Notes: generated from the sequence alone by a model not told the origin. 49,070 nt of DNA from Aquibium carbonis (GCF_003970795.1 NZ_RWKW01000046.1:1-49070); one strand, 5' to 3'; shown: positions 28,082 to 37,565, numbered from the stretch's first letter. A program made the numbers and translations.

Positions 28082-29344
28082 TCAACCATTATACCGCCGA
28101 AAGACAAGCGAGGCGTTCGTTCCACCGAAGCCGAACGAATTCGACAGTGCCACGTCGATCCGGCGCTCCCGTGGCGTGTTCGGCACGAGATCGAGCGCAG
28201 TCTCGGTCGACGGATTGTCCAGATTGATGGTGGCGGGGGCGATGTTGTCGCGGATCGCCAACAGGCAGAAGATCGCCTCCGCCGCACCGGCCGCCCCAAG
28301 GAGATGGCCAATCGAGGACTTCGTCGACGACATGGAGATCGTTGACGCAGCATTCCCGACGAGCCGCTCCACCGCACCGAGTTCGATCGTATCGGCCATC
28401 GTCGACGTGCCATGCGCGTTGATGTAGTCGACATCCGCAGGCGACAGTCCGGCACGCTTCAGCGCAGCCTTCATGCAACGATAGGCGCCATCACCATCCT
28501 CGGCCGGGGCGGTGATGTGGTGCGCGTCGCCGGTGAGGCCGTAGCCGACCACCTCGGCGTAGATCTTGGCGCCCCTGGCCTTTGCGTGCTCGAGTTCTTC
28601 CAGCACCACGACACCGGCGCCCTCGCCCATCACGAAGCCGTCCCGGTCGCGGTCGTAAGGGCGCGACGCTTTCTCGGGCGCATCGTTGTAGGCTGTCGAG
28701 AGGGCGCGGCAAGCCGCAAAGCCAGCCAACGACAGCCGGTTGATGGGTGATTCGGCGCCGCCGGCGAGCATCACTTCGGCATCACCGAAAGCGATCAGGC
28801 GAGCTGCGTCACCAATGGCATGAGCACCGGTGGAACAGGCCGTGACGACGGAATGGTTGGGGCCTTTCAATCCATGGCGGATCGACACCTGTCCGGAGAC
28901 GAGGTTGATGATATTGCCAGGAATGAAGAATGGACTGATACGGCGAGGGCCACGCTCGTGCAGGATCAGCGCGTTCTCGGCGATGCCTTCGATGCCGCCG
29001 ATGCCCGAGCCGATCATGACCCCGGTCGCGCACTGATCCTCGTCGGTTTTCGGCTCCCAGCCTGAATCCTTCAAGGCTTCGTCGGCAGCGGCAATGCCGT
29101 AGGTGATGAAGTCGCCGACCTTGCGCTGGTCCTTCGGCTCCAGCACATGGTCGGGATTGAACGTGCCGTCGTCGCCTGCCCCGCGAGGGATCACGTTCGC
29201 GATCTTGCAGGGAAGGTCGCTCGTCTCGAATGTCTCGATCTTTCGCGCAGCGCTCCTGCCCGAAAGCAACTGCTTCCAGGAGTGCTCCACGCCAGGTCCG
29301 AACGGAGACAATAGGCCGAGGCCCGTAACGACGACACGTCTCAT
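28082..29344 (-). CDS. fabF: Beta-ketoacyl-ACP synthase II
   Basis: FabF extends acyl-ACP chains by condensing them with malonyl-ACP. With the start at MRRVVVTGLG the protein has 420 residues. The catalytic Cys is C170 in VVTACSTGAHAIG, and the two histidines are in NAHGTSTMADTIE and SIGHLLGAAGA. An upstream in-frame ATG at 29356 exists, but the shorter start matches the usual family N-terminus and has GGAA at a good distance. It lies 37 bases downstream of acpP. Confidence 0.96.
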   Translation of the reverse strand: MRRVVVTGLGLLSPFGPGVEHSWKQLLSGRSAARKIETFETSDLPCKIANVIPRGAGDDGTFNPDHVLEPKDQRKVGDFITYGIAAADEALKDSGWEPKTDEDQCATGVMIGSGIGGIEGIAENALILHERGPRRISPFFIPGNIINLVSGQVSIRHGLKGPNHSVVTACSTGAHAIGDAARLIAFGDAEVMLAGGAESPINRLSLAGFAACRALSTAYNDAPEKASRPYDRDRDGFVMGEGAGVVVLEELEHAKARGAKIYAEVVGYGLTGDAHHITAPAEDGDGAYRCMKAALKRAGLSPADVDYINAHGTSTMADTIELGAVERLVGNAASTISMSSTKSSIGHLLGAAGAAEAIFCLLAIRDNIAPATINLDNPSTETALDLVPNTPRERRIDVALSNSFGFGGTNASLVFRRYNG

Positions 29345-29381
29345 TGCGGGTTCCATCCGGCGCAAGAGGCGCCGGCCAAAC

Positions 29382-29618
29382 TCAGGCCGAAGCCTTCTCG
29401 ATGAACTTGACCGCGTCGCCGACAGTCAGGATCGTCTCGGCCGCGTCGTCGGGAATCTCGACGCCAAACTCTTCCTCGAAGGCCATCACGAGCTCGACGG
29501 TGTCCAGGCTGTCAGCGCCCAGATCGTCAATGAAGCTCGCGCCCTCGGTAACCTTCGCTTCTTCGACGCCAAGATGTTCGACAACGATCTTTTTGACGCG
29601 CTCTGCGGTATCGCTCAT
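29382..29618 (-). CDS. acpP: Acyl carrier protein
   Basis: AcpP carries acyl chains during fatty acid and lipid A synthesis. The 78-residue acidic protein begins [18 protein letters not shown] and has the phosphopantetheine attachment serine S37 in [23 protein letters not shown] lies nine bases before the start. It sits between fabG and fabF, in the common fabD-fabG-acpP-fabF order. A perfect 9-bp hairpin occurs in its upstream leader (29656-29677). Confidence 0.98.
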   Translation of the reverse strand: MSDTAERVKKIVVEHLGVEEAKVTEGASFIDDLGADSLDTVELVMAFEEEFGVEIPDDAAETILTVGDAVKFIEKASA

Positions 29619-29655
29619 TAGGGAAACCCTCGACTTCGGTTCAAGTTTGTCTTCG

Positions 29656-29677
29656 TTAGCGGCAGGATTGCCGCTAA
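29656..29677 (-). promoter_or_regulatory. Hairpin in the acpP upstream leader
   Basis: TTAGCGGCA (29656-29664) pairs perfectly with TGCCGCTAA (29669-29677) around a 4-base loop, ending 38 bases before the acpP start. No T run follows on the reverse strand, so it is not a classic terminator. It may be a leader structure, a processing site or an operator. Confidence 0.5.
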
Positions 29678-29884
29678 TCAAGCTGAAAGATGGCGCATTC
29701 CAGGTCGGTCCAACGTGGATACTCCGGACTGCGTTTTCCTTTCGATTGGCACTGTCCGACGGTGACGCCTTGACGGAAATGCCGGCTCGCGCGGCGCATA
29801 TCACGAAGCCGTGGCCCCGCAAAGCCGGATTCGGGCAGCGTCGCGGCCAGATTGGTCCGCGCGCTCCCGGAGACTCCGGCTTGG

Positions 29885-30622
29885 CTAGACCATCGCCATG
29901 CCGCCGTTGACGTGCAGCGTCTGCCCAGTCACGTAGGCGGCTTCCGCCGAAGCAAGGTAGACGACGGCTGTCGCAATCTCCAGTCCGGTGCCCATTCGGC
30001 GCATCGGGATGGCCCCCATGATGGCGTCCTTCTGCTTGTCATTGAGCTTTTCGGTCATGGACGATTCGATGAAGCCCGGCGCGATGCAGTTGACGGTCAC
30101 GTTGCGGGAGGCGATCTCCTGCGCGAGCGACTTCGAAAAGCCGATCATGCCGGCCTTCGAAGCACAGTAATTGGCCTGTCCCGGATTGCCGGTGACGCCG
30201 ACCACCGACGCCATGTTGATGATGCGGCCGTAGCGGCGGCGCATCATCGGGTGGGTCAGTTCACGCGTCAGTCGGAAGGTGGAGGTCAGGTTGACCTCGA
30301 TCACGGCATCCCAGTCGGCATCGGACATCCGGACGAAAAGACCGTCGCGCGTGACACCGGCATTGTTGACGAGAATGTCTACACCCTCGAGTTCCGCCTC
30401 CGCCTTCTGCCCAAGCGCTTTCACGTCGTCGCGGTTGGACAGATCGGCCGGGAAGATTTTCACCCGGTCGCCGAGATCGGCCGCGAGCGCTTCGAGCTTT
30501 TCGACGCGCGTGCCGTGCAGACCGACGGTCGCCCCCTGTCCATGCAAGGCGCGCGCAACCGCCTCGCCGATGCCCCCGGAGGCGCCGGTCACGAGAGCCT
30601 TGCGGCCGGTCAGATCGAACAT
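29885..30622 (-). CDS. fabG: 3-oxoacyl-ACP reductase FabG
   Basis: FabG reduces beta-ketoacyl-ACP with NADPH in each elongation cycle. The 245-residue SDR has the cofactor motif TGASGGIG (12-19), NNAG (86-89), and the catalytic serine near S139, Y152 and K156 in NYCASK. The C-terminal [16 protein letters not shown] is typical. The start has AAGGA seven bases upstream. It is 49 bases downstream of fabD. Confidence 0.97.
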   Translation of the reverse strand: MFDLTGRKALVTGASGGIGEAVARALHGQGATVGLHGTRVEKLEALAADLGDRVKIFPADLSNRDDVKALGQKAEAELEGVDILVNNAGVTRDGLFVRMSDADWDAVIEVNLTSTFRLTRELTHPMMRRRYGRIINMASVVGVTGNPGQANYCASKAGMIGFSKSLAQEIASRNVTVNCIAPGFIESSMTEKLNDKQKDAIMGAIPMRRMGTGLEIATAVVYLASAEAAYVTGQTLHVNGGMAMV

Positions 30623-30671
30623 GTCGCTATCCTTTCCCGAATTCACGCGCGACGGCGAGCCGCGACAGGGT

Positions 30672-31616
30672 TTAGCCTTGGACGAGGGTCGCGAGCGCGG
30701 CCTCGACGTCGGCAGGTGTGTTGACGGCGGCCGTGGCGGTGTCACGGCTGATGCGACGCGCGAGCCCGCAAAGAACCTTGCCTGAGCCGACTTCGTAGAG
30801 CGTGCCGACGCCGTTGCCAGCGAACCATTCGACGGTTTCGCGCCAGCGCACGCGGCCGGTCACCTGCTCGACGAGCCGCTGGCGGATCTCGGCGGGATCC
30901 TTGATCGGGCTGACCGTGACGTTGGCGACAACCGGCACGACTGGCGCCTTCATCTCGACCGCCGCCAACGCATCACGCATCGCGTCGGCCGCTGGCGCCA
31001 TCAAGGCGGAGTGGAACGGGGCGGACACCGACAGCATCAATGCGCGCTTCGCGCCCATTTCCGTGCACAGGCGCGCGGCGTGATCGACGGCGGCCTTCGA
31101 ACCAGAGATGACGAGCTGACCGCCTCCATTGTCATTGGCGATCTGGCAGACGCCGCCTTCTGCCATCGCGCAGGCCTCCTCCACCTTTCCCTGGTCGAGG
31201 CCAAGAATGGCCGCCATGGCGCCTTCGCCTGCAGGGACTGCCGCCTGCATGGCGTTGCCGCGGATTCGCAGGAGCCGGGCCGTATCGGCGAGCGAGAAGA
31301 CGCCGGCAGCACAGAGCGCGGAATACTCGCCGAGCGAATGGCCAGCGACATAGGCCACCTTGTCCTTCAGCACGAGGCCGCGTGCCTCCATGACACGCAG
31401 CGCCGCGATCGAAACCGCCATCAACGCCGGCTGGGCGTTGGCGGTAAGCGTCAGAACGTCCTCCGGGCCCTCCCACATGATGGCGGAGAGCTTTTCGCCA
31501 AGCGCTGCATCGACCTCATCGAAGACGGAACGGGCCTCGGGAAAAGCGTCCGCCAGATCGCGGCCCATTCCGACGGACTGGCTGCCCTGGCCCGGAAAGG
31601 TGAATGCGATGGCCAT
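30672..31616 (-). CDS. fabD: Malonyl-CoA:ACP transacylase
   Basis: FabD loads malonyl groups from CoA onto ACP. The 314-residue protein has FPGQGSQ near the N-terminus, the nucleophile S94 in GHSLGEYSAL, the catalytic histidine near 203 in SAPFHSALM, and the QPALMAVSIA helix. The start has GGAGAA upstream. It is the first gene of the reverse fatty-acid cluster and diverges from a Ca/Na antiporter gene. Confidence 0.97.
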   Translation of the reverse strand: MAIAFTFPGQGSQSVGMGRDLADAFPEARSVFDEVDAALGEKLSAIMWEGPEDVLTLTANAQPALMAVSIAALRVMEARGLVLKDKVAYVAGHSLGEYSALCAAGVFSLADTARLLRIRGNAMQAAVPAGEGAMAAILGLDQGKVEEACAMAEGGVCQIANDNGGGQLVISGSKAAVDHAARLCTEMGAKRALMLSVSAPFHSALMAPAADAMRDALAAVEMKAPVVPVVANVTVSPIKDPAEIRQRLVEQVTGRVRWRETVEWFAGNGVGTLYEVGSGKVLCGLARRISRDTATAAVNTPADVEAALATLVQG

Positions 31617-31785
31617 CAGTTGTTCTCCGCTCGATCGAACTCGCCTGCCTGTGACGCAGGAGCGGGCGGGAAGTCAAGTGCGGTCAAGGCTGGCCGAAGC
31701 TTCGCGCCATCGCTCACCTCCTTGCGTCGAGATCGACATGCACCCATCTAGGCGCAACCACCTTACGCCGCCAACATGGGTCATC

Positions 31786-32739
31786 ATGGGTTCCTGGGCC
31801 GACCTTCTCCTCGTCATCGTCGGCATGGGGCTGCTGTTCGGCGGCGGTGAGTTTCTGGTCAGGGGTGCGGTCGGCCTTGCGCGACGGTTTGGCGTATCGG
31901 AGCTGGTAATCGGTCTCACCATCGTGGGCTTCGCCACGTCGACGCCCGAGTTGCTGGTGTCTGTCAAGGCCGCGCTCAAAGGCGTGCCCGAGATCGCGGT
32001 CGGCAACGTCGTCGGCTCCAACATCGCCAACATCCTGCTGATCGGCGGCTTTACTGCGCTGCTCGCCTCCCGCGTGCCCCTCGAACGCGGAATCCGCCGA
32101 GAACTGGGTATCATGCTGGGCGCATCGATGCTGTTGCTCATCGCATCGGCGTGGGGCGCCATTCCGCGTCTCGCCGGTCTGGCGCTCTTCCTCCTGCTGG
32201 CCTTCTATCTCGCCATGCATTTCCGTGCGGCTCGGCAATCGCACGCCGCCGGCGAGCTGAGGCGCCCCGACATGGCGGGCGCCGCACCGGCGTGGCGGTC
32301 GCTCATGGTGCTGTCGGCCGGGCTCGCCATGCTCGCGATCGGTGCGGACTGGCTGGTCGACGGCGCCTCGTCGATCGCGCGCGCGGTCGGCGTCTCGGAA
32401 GCGGTCATCGGCCTGACGGTCGTCGCGCTCGGCACCAGCCTGCCCGAACTCGCGACTTCCATCGTTGCGGCGTGGCGCGGCCGCAGCGAAGTGGCCGTCG
32501 GCAATGTGATCGGCTCCAATATCTTCAACATCCTCGGCATTCTGGGCGTGACCGCTATGATCGAACCGCTGGACATAGCCAGCCGGTTCCTTTGGTTCGA
32601 CGTGCCGCTGATGCTGGCGATCAGCATCCTCTTTTCGGCTGCCGTCGTCGTGCGCAATGGCCTGGGGCGTCGAAGCGGAGCGATCATGCTCGCTGCCTAT
32701 CTGGCCTACACCGCCGCCTTGTTCGTGCTGCCGGGATGA
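31786..32739 (+). CDS. Calcium/sodium antiporter, CaCA family (YrbG-like)
   Basis: The 317-residue inner-membrane protein is an inverted repeat of five helices each. It carries the two alpha-repeat ion-binding motifs GFATSTPELLVSVKAALKG with VGNVVGSNIANI, and ALGTSLPELATSIVAAWRG with VGNVIGSNIFNI. The two glutamates (PEL) bind the ions. It should exchange cytosolic Ca2+ or another cation for Na+ or H+. The start chosen places the first helix at the N-terminus; an in-frame ATG at 31738 would add 16 polar residues and cannot be excluded. Confidence 0.92.
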   Translation: MGSWADLLLVIVGMGLLFGGGEFLVRGAVGLARRFGVSELVIGLTIVGFATSTPELLVSVKAALKGVPEIAVGNVVGSNIANILLIGGFTALLASRVPLERGIRRELGIMLGASMLLLIASAWGAIPRLAGLALFLLLAFYLAMHFRAARQSHAAGELRRPDMAGAAPAWRSLMVLSAGLAMLAIGADWLVDGASSIARAVGVSEAVIGLTVVALGTSLPELATSIVAAWRGRSEVAVGNVIGSNIFNILGILGVTAMIEPLDIASRFLWFDVPLMLAISILFSAAVVVRNGLGRRSGAIMLAAYLAYTAALFVLPG

Positions 32740-33005
32740 CGTTCATCCCAACCGGCCTTGCCAATGCGCGGCACCTCCGGTATAGCGCCCGCACTCTGCC
32801 GGTTCCGATTGGGGGCTGAACGGAGGGCTCGCGCGTTTTCGGACCGTTCCGAACGATGCGTGTGTGAAGGCAAGGGTCCTTCCGCCTCCCGTGTCTCCGC
32901 TCTCGACCGTCTCATCGATGCGTCTTTCTTCTCCCGGTTCCGGGTCAAGGCAGTCGCAGAGGCTTAGCCATCGGGCGCCGGGCAGTGAAACGAAGAAAGG
33001 CAAGA
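32740..33005 (+). promoter_or_regulatory. rpsF leader region
   Basis: No protein gene is seen. It should hold the promoter and leader of rpsF. A perfect hairpin TTCGGA-CCGT-TCCGAA lies at 32838-32853 with CCG in its loop. S6:S18 leader RNAs use a CCG element, but the surrounding structure was not shown to match, so this is only suggestive. Confidence 0.35.
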
Positions 33006-33497
33006 ATGAGCATGGCTCTCTACGAACATGTATTTCTCGCCCGCCAGGATCTGTCTTCGCAACAGGTCGACGCGCTTGTGGAAACCTACAAGGGCGTCAT
33101 CGAAGCGAATGGCGGAAGCATCGGCCGGGTCGAGAACTGGGGATTGAAGTCCCTCACCTACCGCATCAACAAGAACCGCAAGGCGTACTACACGCTCATG
33201 GACATCACCGCTCCGGCGGCTGCGATCCAGGAGATGGAACGCCAGATGGGCCTGTCGGAGGACGTTCTCCGCTTCATGACCGTTCGCGTCGAGAAGCACG
33301 AGGAAGGCGTTTCCGCGATGATGCAGAAGCGCGAAGAGCGCAGCGAACGCGGCGGCGACCGCTTCGGCGACCGTCCCCGTTTCGGCGACCGCGATCGCGG
33401 CGACCGTGGTGACCGGGGCGACCGTCCCCCGCGTGGCGATCGCGACGATCGTGGCCCGCGCCGTCCGCGCGAGCAGGCTGAAGGAGGAGCGCAGTAA
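33006..33497 (+). CDS. rpsF: 30S ribosomal protein S6
   Basis: S6 binds S18 in the platform of the 30S subunit. The 163-residue protein has the core S6 domain (about residues 3-95: [55 protein letters not shown]). A disordered tail of about 50 residues, rich in Arg, Asp and Gly (repeated GDR units), follows. The start has AAAGG five bases upstream; the ATG two codons later (33012) fits the usual N-terminus [12 protein letters not shown] and is an alternative. rpsR follows with a one-base overlap. Confidence 0.96.
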   Translation: MSMALYEHVFLARQDLSSQQVDALVETYKGVIEANGGSIGRVENWGLKSLTYRINKNRKAYYTLMDITAPAAAIQEMERQMGLSEDVLRFMTVRVEKHEEGVSAMMQKREERSERGGDRFGDRPRFGDRDRGDRGDRGDRPPRGDRDDRGPRRPREQAEGGAQ

Positions 33498-33745
33498 TGG
33501 TCGACATCAACCAGATCCCGACGCGCCGTCCCTTCCACCGCCGTCGCAAGACCTGCCCCTTCTCCGGCGCCAACGCCCCGAAGATCGATTACAAGGACGT
33601 GCGCCTGCTGCAGCGCTACATCTCCGAGCGCGGCAAGATCGTGCCGTCGCGCATCACCGCCGTCAGCCAGAAGAAGCAGCGCGAGCTCGCCAAGGCGATC
33701 AAGCGCGCCCGCTTCCTCGGCCTGCTGCCCTACGTGGTGAAGTGA
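33497..33745 (+). CDS. rpsR: 30S ribosomal protein S18
   Basis: S18 pairs with S6 on the 30S platform. The 82-residue basic protein has the family sequence [10 protein letters not shown] and the conserved [49 protein letters not shown], split here by eye only for description. The ATG shares a base with the rpsF stop and has the strong site AAGGAGGAG (33481-33489) inside the end of rpsF, giving tight S6:S18 coupling. Confidence 0.98.
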   Translation: MVDINQIPTRRPFHRRRKTCPFSGANAPKIDYKDVRLLQRYISERGKIVPSRITAVSQKKQRELAKAIKRARFLGLLPYVVK

Positions 33746-33752
33746 TCTCCAA

Positions 33753-33772
33753 GCCGGGCGCCAGCGCCCGGC
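33753..33772 (+). terminator. GC hairpin after rpsR (terminator or attenuator)
   Basis: GCCGGGCG and CGCCCGGC form a perfect 8-bp stem with a 4-base loop, followed by cctttccccgctt. The T run is weak. It lies between rpsR and rplI and could partly terminate or stabilise the upstream mRNA. Confidence 0.5.
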
Positions 33773-33814
33773 CCTTTCCCCGCTTCGGGTGCGGAGAAAG
33801 AACCGAAAACCCCG

Positions 33815-33839
33815 AGTTGGGCCAAACGAGGCCCTAACT
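33815..33839 (+). promoter_or_regulatory. Second hairpin in the rplI leader
   Basis: AGTTGGGCC pairs with GGCCC-T-AACT (one bulged T), 109 bases before the rplI start. It may be part of a ribosomal-protein leader. No ligand or partner can be assigned. Confidence 0.3.
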
Positions 33840-33947
33840 GCCATGACGGGCAGGACAGCGACCGGCGGACCACGTTCCGCTTTTTGTTCCTGACCGTCCA
33901 TTCGACATTGCGGCTGCCGTGGCAGCCCGACGACAAGGATCAGGACC

Positions 33948-34523
33948 ATGGAAGTCATTCTCCTCGAACGCATCTCTCGCCTCGGCCAGATGGGCGATAC
34001 CGTCAAGGTCAAGGACGGTTTCGCGCGCAATTTCCTGCTGCCGCAGGGCAAGGCGCTTCGCGCTAACGAAGCCAACAAGAAGAAGTTCGAAGGCCAGCGC
34101 GCGCAGCTCGAAGCCCGCAATCTCGAGCGCAAGAGCGAGGCCGAAGCCGTGGCCGAAAAGCTCGACAGCCAGAGCTTCATCGTCGTGCGCTCCGCCGGCG
34201 AAACCGGCCAGCTCTACGGTTCGGTGTCGACCCGCGACATTTCGGAACTGCTCACCGAGGAAGGTTTCACGGTCGGCCGCAACCAGGTCGAACTGAACAA
34301 TCCGATCAAGGCGATCGGTCTCACCAACGTGGTGATTGCGCTTCATCCGGAAGTCGAGGTTACGATCACTCTCAACATCGCTCGGTCGGCCGACGAAGCC
34401 GAGCGGCAGGCGAAGGGCGAGAAGCTCGATTCGCTCGAGGCGATCTATGGTGACGACATCAACGAGAACGCCCGTCCGGACGCGTTCTTCGATGGCGGCG
34501 ACGAAGAAGACGAAGAGGCTTGA
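33948..34523 (+). CDS. rplI: 50S ribosomal protein L9
   Basis: L9 binds 23S rRNA near the L1 stalk and reaches across the subunit. The 191-residue protein begins with the L9 signature [32 protein letters not shown] and continues through the long helix ([20 protein letters not shown]). The C-terminal RNA-binding domain ([27 protein letters not shown]) follows, with a 30-residue acidic tail ending [15 protein letters not shown] lies upstream. A strong terminator follows. Confidence 0.97.
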   Translation: MEVILLERISRLGQMGDTVKVKDGFARNFLLPQGKALRANEANKKKFEGQRAQLEARNLERKSEAEAVAEKLDSQSFIVVRSAGETGQLYGSVSTRDISELLTEEGFTVGRNQVELNNPIKAIGLTNVVIALHPEVEVTITLNIARSADEAERQAKGEKLDSLEAIYGDDINENARPDAFFDGGDEEDEEA

Positions 34524-34848
34524 GCAAGGACGTCACCTGTCCCGATCGCCTCTACTGCGCGATCCAGATCGATACCCGGGAGCTTTCCCGGGTATTTCGT
34601 TTGGTGCGGGTGGCGCCTGCTTCCCGGCGCAGGATGCGCGACAGCTGCACCATTTCTTGTTTTGTTCCAGCATCACGCTCGCTATCTTGAGGTTTCGATT
34701 CGCGTCAACCGGAATCTCCGCGACCGACCCGACATCGACACCTTGGGTGTGGACGAGGTGTGAATTACGGGTTGGGAGCGTTATTCCCGACCCAAGCCTC
34801 GCGAAGTTCTGATAGGCCTTTTGCCGGCAGGGACCAGACGGAACGACC
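34524..34848 (+). other. Intergenic region rplI-dnaB
   Basis: No gene is seen. It holds the rplI terminator (34572-34600) and then the presumed dnaB promoter. An imperfect hairpin near 34767-34796 pairs GGGT-GGGA with TCCC-ACCC. No further convincing signals were found. Confidence 0.5.
34572..34600 (+). terminator. Rho-independent terminator after rplI
   Basis: ATACCCGGGA and TCCCGGGTAT form a perfect 10-bp stem with loop GCTT, followed by TTCGTTT. This closes the rpsF-rpsR-rplI transcript and separates it from dnaB. Confidence 0.88.
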
Positions 34849-36336
34849 ATGGCAGAAGCAGTCCGCAAATTCGGCGTGGCGGAGACCCCGCTCTATCGCG
34901 AAGCGCCCAACAACATCGAGGCCGAGCAGGCCTTGCTCGGCGCGATTCTCGTCAACAATGATGCCTTCTACCGCGTTTCGGATTTCCTGAAGCCGACCCA
35001 CTTCTACGAGCCGCTTCACCGCAAGATCTTCGAGATCGCGGGCGAACTCATCCGCATGGGCAAGTCGGCCAATCCCGTCACCATGAAGACGTTCCTGCCG
35101 GCCGACGAGAAGGTCGGCGACATGACGGTCGCCCACTACCTGGCAAGACTGGCGGCCGAGGCGGTCACGATCATCAACGCCGCAGACTATGGCCGCGCGA
35201 TCTACGACCTTGCCACGCGGCGCGCACTCATCACCGTCGGCGAGGACATGGTCAACATCGCCTATGATGCGCCGGTCGACATGTCGCCCGCGGAGCAAAT
35301 CGAGGATGCGGAGCGGCGACTTTTCGAACTGGCCGAAACCGGCCGCTACGATGGCGGCTTCCAAAGCTTTTCCGACGCGGTGACGACGGCGATCGACGTC
35401 GCCAATGCCGCCTACATGCGCGACGGCCACCTGTCGGGCGTCTCCACCGGACTTCGCGACGTCGACCGCAAGCTTGGGGGCCTGCAATCGTCGGATCTCG
35501 TGATCCTCGCCGGTCGCCCCGCGATGGGCAAGACGTCGCTGGCCACCAACATCGCCTTCAACATTGCGGCTGCCTACAAGCCCGCACAGCAGGCGGACGG
35601 CTCGTTCAAGGCCGAGCGCGGAGGCGTGGTGGGCTTTTTCTCGCTGGAAATGTCGGCCGAACAGCTCGCCACCCGCATCATCTCCGAGCAGACGGAAATC
35701 TCGTCATCGAAGATCCGCCGCGGCGAAATCTCGGAGACGGACTTCGAAAAGCTCGTCGCCTGCGCGCAGATGATGCAGAAGACGCCGCTGTTCATCGACC
35801 AGACGGGCGGCATCTCGATCGCGCAGCTAGCCGCCCGGGCCCGCCGGTTGAAGCGCCAGCGCGGCCTCGACGTGATCGTCATCGACTATGTTCAGCTGAT
35901 GCAGGGTTCTTCAAAGTCGAGCCAGAACCGCGTGCAGGAAATCACCGAGATCACCACCGGCCTGAAGGCGCTGGCCAAGGAACTGCATGTCCCCATCATC
36001 GCGCTGTCCCAGCTTTCGCGCCAGGTGGAAAGCCGCGACGACAAGCGCCCGCAGCTTTCGGACCTGCGCGAATCGGGTTCGATCGAGCAGGACGCCGACG
36101 TCGTGCTCTTCGTCTATCGAGATGAATACTATCTGCAGAACAAGCAGCCGGAGGAAGGCACGCCCGAATACGAGGAATGGCGCCTCAAGTTCGAGCGCGT
36201 GAAGGGCAAGGCCGAACTGATCATCGCCAAGCAGCGGCACGGCCCGACCGGCACGGTGGAACTTGCCTTCGAAGGCCAGTTCACGCGGTTCTCGGACCTC
36301 GCCGAGGAAGACCGCATGCCGGAGCGGCTCGAGTAG
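34849..36336 (+). CDS. dnaB: Replicative DNA helicase DnaB
   Basis: DnaB is the hexameric helicase that unwinds DNA at the replication fork. The 495-residue protein has the primase-interacting N-terminal domain (about 15-115, beginning PNNIEAEQALLGAIL). The RecA-like ATPase follows, with Walker A GRPAMGKTS near residues 222-230, the FFSLEMSAEQLATR segment, Walker B VIVIDYVQLM and the conserved IIALSQLSRQVESRDDKRP. No intein is present. alr follows four bases after its stop. Confidence 0.97.
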   Translation: MAEAVRKFGVAETPLYREAPNNIEAEQALLGAILVNNDAFYRVSDFLKPTHFYEPLHRKIFEIAGELIRMGKSANPVTMKTFLPADEKVGDMTVAHYLARLAAEAVTIINAADYGRAIYDLATRRALITVGEDMVNIAYDAPVDMSPAEQIEDAERRLFELAETGRYDGGFQSFSDAVTTAIDVANAAYMRDGHLSGVSTGLRDVDRKLGGLQSSDLVILAGRPAMGKTSLATNIAFNIAAAYKPAQQADGSFKAERGGVVGFFSLEMSAEQLATRIISEQTEISSSKIRRGEISETDFEKLVACAQMMQKTPLFIDQTGGISIAQLAARARRLKRQRGLDVIVIDYVQLMQGSSKSSQNRVQEITEITTGLKALAKELHVPIIALSQLSRQVESRDDKRPQLSDLRESGSIEQDADVVLFVYRDEYYLQNKQPEEGTPEYEEWRLKFERVKGKAELIIAKQRHGPTGTVELAFEGQFTRFSDLAEEDRMPERLE

Positions 36337-36340
36337 CCTC

Positions 36341-37516
36341 GTGAGCAAGCCCGTCCATATCCGCGAGAGCGGACCACGATCCGATCTTGCCGGCGGCCTG
36401 ATCATGGTGGACCTCCGCGCCCTGCGTTCGAATTATCGCGCGCTCGCGAAGGTCGTCGGGCGTGCGCGGGTAGCCGGCATCGTCAAGGCCGATGCCTACG
36501 GGCTTGGCATCGCGCAGGTGGTGCCGGCCCTGACGGCGGAAGGATGCGATACGTTTTTCGTGGCGACGGCCGACGAGGGCATGGCCACGCGCCGGGCGGC
36601 ACCGGACGCCCGCATCTTCGTGCTCAACAGCCTGTTCAGCGAAGACGCGGCCGCCCTGTTCGCCTCCCAGCGCCTCACACCGGTGCTCAACGGCGCCACG
36701 GACATCGCGCTCTGGGAGCGGCATTGCGCCAAACCGGGAACGGACAAGTCTTGCGCGATACAGGTCGACACCGGACTGAACCGGCTCGGCCTGACAGTGC
36801 CGCAAGCCATCGCCTACGCCGCTGACAACGCGCTGACACGCGCGATCGAGCCGGTGCTGCTGATGAGCCACCTCGCCTGCGGCGACGAGCGGGACCATCC
36901 GCTGAACCGGAAACAGCTGGCCGCCTTCAACGCGGTGCGGGCAGCGTTCCCGGGTGTCGCCGCGAGCCTCGCCAACTCGTCCGGCCTCCTGCTCGGCCGC
37001 GAGTTTCATCTCGATCTGGTCCGGCCCGGTATCGCCGTTTATGGAGGCGCTCCATCGTCGAGCGTCACCATGAAGACCGTGGTGACAGCCGAGGCTCGCA
37101 TCCTTCAGGTGCGCCGCGCGCAGGCCGGCGATGTGGTGAGTTACGGAGCGACCCAGGTGCTCGAACGCGACAGCCTGATCGCCATCGCGGCCGTGGGCTA
37201 TGCGGACGGCCTGCTGCGGTCGTCCTCCGGCAGCGGCGTACCGATGCGGGCCCTTCGGCCGGGCGGCTTCGGCGCGATCAGGGGGCAACGCGTACCGATC
37301 CTCGGCCGGGTCACGATGGACTTGACCATGTTCGACGTCACCGACCTTGGTCCGGATACGGTCTTGCCTGGAAACTTCATCCAGTTGTTCGGACCCGATT
37401 TGCCCATCGACGAAGCCGCGTCAGCTGCCGGCACGATCGCCTACGAACTGCTGACGGGTCTATCGCGCCGCTATACCCGATTCCACGTCGGTATCGACGA
37501 GGCGACGGGCGCATGA
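36341..37516 (+). CDS. alr: Alanine racemase
   Basis: Alr converts L- to D-alanine for peptidoglycan. The protein has 391 residues from a GTG four bases after dnaB, or about 370 from the ATG at 36404 (MVDLRALRSNYR), which is the more usual N-terminus. K49 (numbered from the GTG) in GIVKADAYGLG binds PLP, and the opposite-face tyrosine is near residue 286 in AAVGYADGLLR. Other family marks are VDTGLNRLGL, RPGIAVYGG and RVTMDLTMFDVT. The start is uncertain. Confidence 0.93.
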   Translation: MSKPVHIRESGPRSDLAGGLIMVDLRALRSNYRALAKVVGRARVAGIVKADAYGLGIAQVVPALTAEGCDTFFVATADEGMATRRAAPDARIFVLNSLFSEDAAALFASQRLTPVLNGATDIALWERHCAKPGTDKSCAIQVDTGLNRLGLTVPQAIAYAADNALTRAIEPVLLMSHLACGDERDHPLNRKQLAAFNAVRAAFPGVAASLANSSGLLLGREFHLDLVRPGIAVYGGAPSSSVTMKTVVTAEARILQVRRAQAGDVVSYGATQVLERDSLIAIAAVGYADGLLRSSSGSGVPMRALRPGGFGAIRGQRVPILGRVTMDLTMFDVTDLGPDTVLPGNFIQLFGPDLPIDEAASAAGTIAYELLTGLSRRYTRFHVGIDEATGA

Positions 37517-37565
37517 TCGCCTTGCACCGTTCCAAGCCGCTCTGGCGGCCGGCAAGGACAAACTG

